DNA of 64,000 bases from Luteolibacter luteus (GTDB lineage: Bacteria; Verrucomicrobiota; Verrucomicrobiia; Verrucomicrobiales; Akkermansiaceae): assembly GCF_012913485.1 (NCBI RefSeq), contig NZ_CP051774.1, positions 4,154,001-4,218,000 of the forward strand, written 5' to 3'. The notes under the pieces were generated by a model, which did not search any database, was not told where the DNA came from, and saw only the letters and a list, made by a program, of their open reading frames with translations. Position numbers and translations under genes: made by a program. Within the stretch, counting starts at the first letter, position 1, and every line of letters starts with the position of its first letter. This document shows positions 63,015 to 64,000 of the stretch, piece by piece.

Positions 63015-63041
63015 TCTTCCGTGTTTTCCGTGTAATCCGTG
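63015..63041 (-). repeat. Three tandem 9-bp units between pheS and pheT
   Basis: On the plus strand the units are TCTTCCGTG, TTTTCCGTG and TAATCCGTG (63015-63023, 63024-63032, 63033-63041); on the minus strand they read CACGGAWWA-like. They fill most of the 47-base gap in the operon. Confidence 0.7.
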
Positions 63042-63051
63042 GTGCTTCAGC

Positions 63052-64000
63052 TCAAGCGAACTGCTTCAGGAAGCGCGCGTCGTTCTCGATCAGCAGGCGG
63101 ATGTCCTTGATGCCCCAGCGGATCATCGCGAGGCGATCGAGGCCCATGCCGAAGGCGAAGCCGGTGACCTTTGCCGGGTCATAGGCGCCATCATTCTTGC
63201 GTGAGGCGTTGATGGCCTCGAACACGGCGGGATCCACCATGCCGCAGCCGGCGACCTCGATCCAACGGGGATCCTGGCCCTTCACATGGAGCTTCACATC
63301 GATCTCGAAGCTGGGCTCGGTGAAGGGGAAGAAGTGCGGGCGGAAGCGGACCTCCGTTTCGGAGCCGAACATCTCCTGGAAGAAATATTCCAGCGTGCCC
63401 TTCAGGTCGCCCAGTGATACATCCTTGTCCACGTAGAGGCCTTCGAGCTGGTTGAAGACAGAAAGGTGGGTCGCATCGATCTCATCGCGGCGATAGGCGG
63501 AGCCGGGTGCGATGATGCGGACCGGCGGGACCTGCGATTCCATGGTGCGGACCTGCACGGAGGACGTGTGGGTGCGCAGCAGCTTGCCGGAGTCAAAGTA
63601 GAAGGTGTCCTTTTCGTTGCGCGCCGGGTGATCGGCGGGCGTGTTCAGGGCGTCGAAGCAGTGGAATTCGTCTTCGATTTCCGGACCTTCGGCGAGGGCG
63701 AAGCCCATGCGACGGAGGATCGAAATCGCTTGGTGGCGGAGAATCGTCAGCGGGTGAAGGGATCCGTGATGCAGCGCGCGGGAGGGCAGGGTGACGTCGA
63801 TACCTTCGAGCGACTTCTTGTCCGCCGCGTCCTGCAGGCCTTGCTGCTTGCCTTCCAGTGCCGCGGTGATCGCGTTGCGGGCGGTATTGAGTAGCGCGCC
63901 CACGGCCGCTTTTTCTTCCTTCGGCACATCGCGCATGCCGGCGGAAACTTCGGTGAGCGTGCCCTTCTTGCCGAGCACAGCGACGCGGGCGTCCTCCAGC
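63052..64000 (-). CDS. pheS: Phenylalanine-tRNA ligase alpha subunit, N-terminus outside the window
   Basis: The catalytic subunit of PheRS, at least 315 codons with the 5' end beyond the right edge; the frame continues to base 64000. Class II motifs are visible: HPLTILRHQAISILRRMGFA and the motif 2 stretch APGSAYRRDEIDATHLSVFN, with GLYVDKDVSLGDLK, and motif 3 AFGMGLDRLAMIRWGI near the C-terminus. It charges tRNA-Phe together with PheT. The remaining N-terminal part of about 20-25 residues lies outside. Confidence 0.95.
   Translation of the reverse strand, partial: LEDARVAVLGKKGTLTEVSAGMRDVPKEEKAAVGALLNTARNAITAALEGKQQGLQDAADKKSLEGIDVTLPSRALHHGSLHPLTILRHQAISILRRMGFALAEGPEIEDEFHCFDALNTPADHPARNEKDTFYFDSGKLLRTHTSSVQVRTMESQVPPVRIIAPGSAYRRDEIDATHLSVFNQLEGLYVDKDVSLGDLKGTLEYFFQEMFGSETEVRFRPHFFPFTEPSFEIDVKLHVKGQDPRWIEVAGCGMVDPAVFEAINASRKNDGAYDPAKVTGFAFGMGLDRLAMIRWGIKDIRLLIENDARFLKQFA

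Noticed and set aside
1-64000. tRNA and rRNA genes
   Set aside because: I looked for T-loop and anticodon-arm patterns in the intergenic gaps and found none; this was by eye and a tRNAscan run would be decisive.

Overview
The window is a stretch of chromosome that most resembles a member of the Verrucomicrobiota, probably Verrucomicrobiales (Luteolibacter/Haloferula-like). This placement is an inference. It rests on a DUF5069 protein, giant secreted proteins with autotransporter-type beta-strand repeats or Asp-rich (thrombospondin type 3-like) repeats, a sorbosone-dehydrogenase/cytochrome/discoidin fusion, a meso-DAP-type MurE and uniformly high GC. No phage, transposase, CRISPR array, tRNA or rRNA gene was seen.

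Layout. 1-8.7 kb: tag glycosylase; a DUF4139 pair; a CoA-transferase/GNAT fusion coupled to a histone-deacetylase-family protein; cardiolipin synthase; a secreted two-CxxCH protein. 8.8-18.8 kb: PhoX/DUF839 protein, cysteine desulfurase, DUF255 thioredoxin-like protein, metallopeptidase plus DUF5069 pair, two small envelope proteins, RecQ. 19-22.3 kb: a molybdenum hydroxylase operon (2Fe-2S subunit, Mo subunit, two-heme cytochrome c). 22.5-40 kb: three very large exported proteins (1537, about 1713 and 1171 aa) separated by an LMW phosphatase, an RpiB-GlyA fusion gene and a VKOR-thioredoxin fusion. 41.7-53.6 kb: the division and cell-wall (dcw) cluster mraZ-rsmH-ftsL-ftsI-murE-murF-mraY-murD-lysM-ftsW, nearly all genes touching or overlapping by 1-4 bases. 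53.6-57 kb: a minus-strand ygfZ/dehydrogenase operon and a frameshifted gene. 57.4-64 kb: a processive GT2 glycosyltransferase, an L,D-transpeptidase, rpsT, a zinc-ribbon protein and pheS-pheT.

The most unusual object lies between mraZ and the conserved part of rsmH (about 42344-42897). It is an array of 216-bp (72-codon) tandem repeats, each built from two related half-units. Five hairpins can be drawn in it. All five carry the same 10-base loop motif TGGCTGGTTG, and their stems differ between copies by several paired (compensatory) changes. The array is open in frame with rsmH, so it is either a repeat-derived N-terminal extension of RsmH or a structured RNA segment inside the dcw transcript. 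Other points of interest are the RpiB-SHMT fusion, the CoA-transferase-GNAT/deacetylase pair, repeated GTGTA motifs over the mraZ promoter, and a dcw cluster that stops after ftsW.
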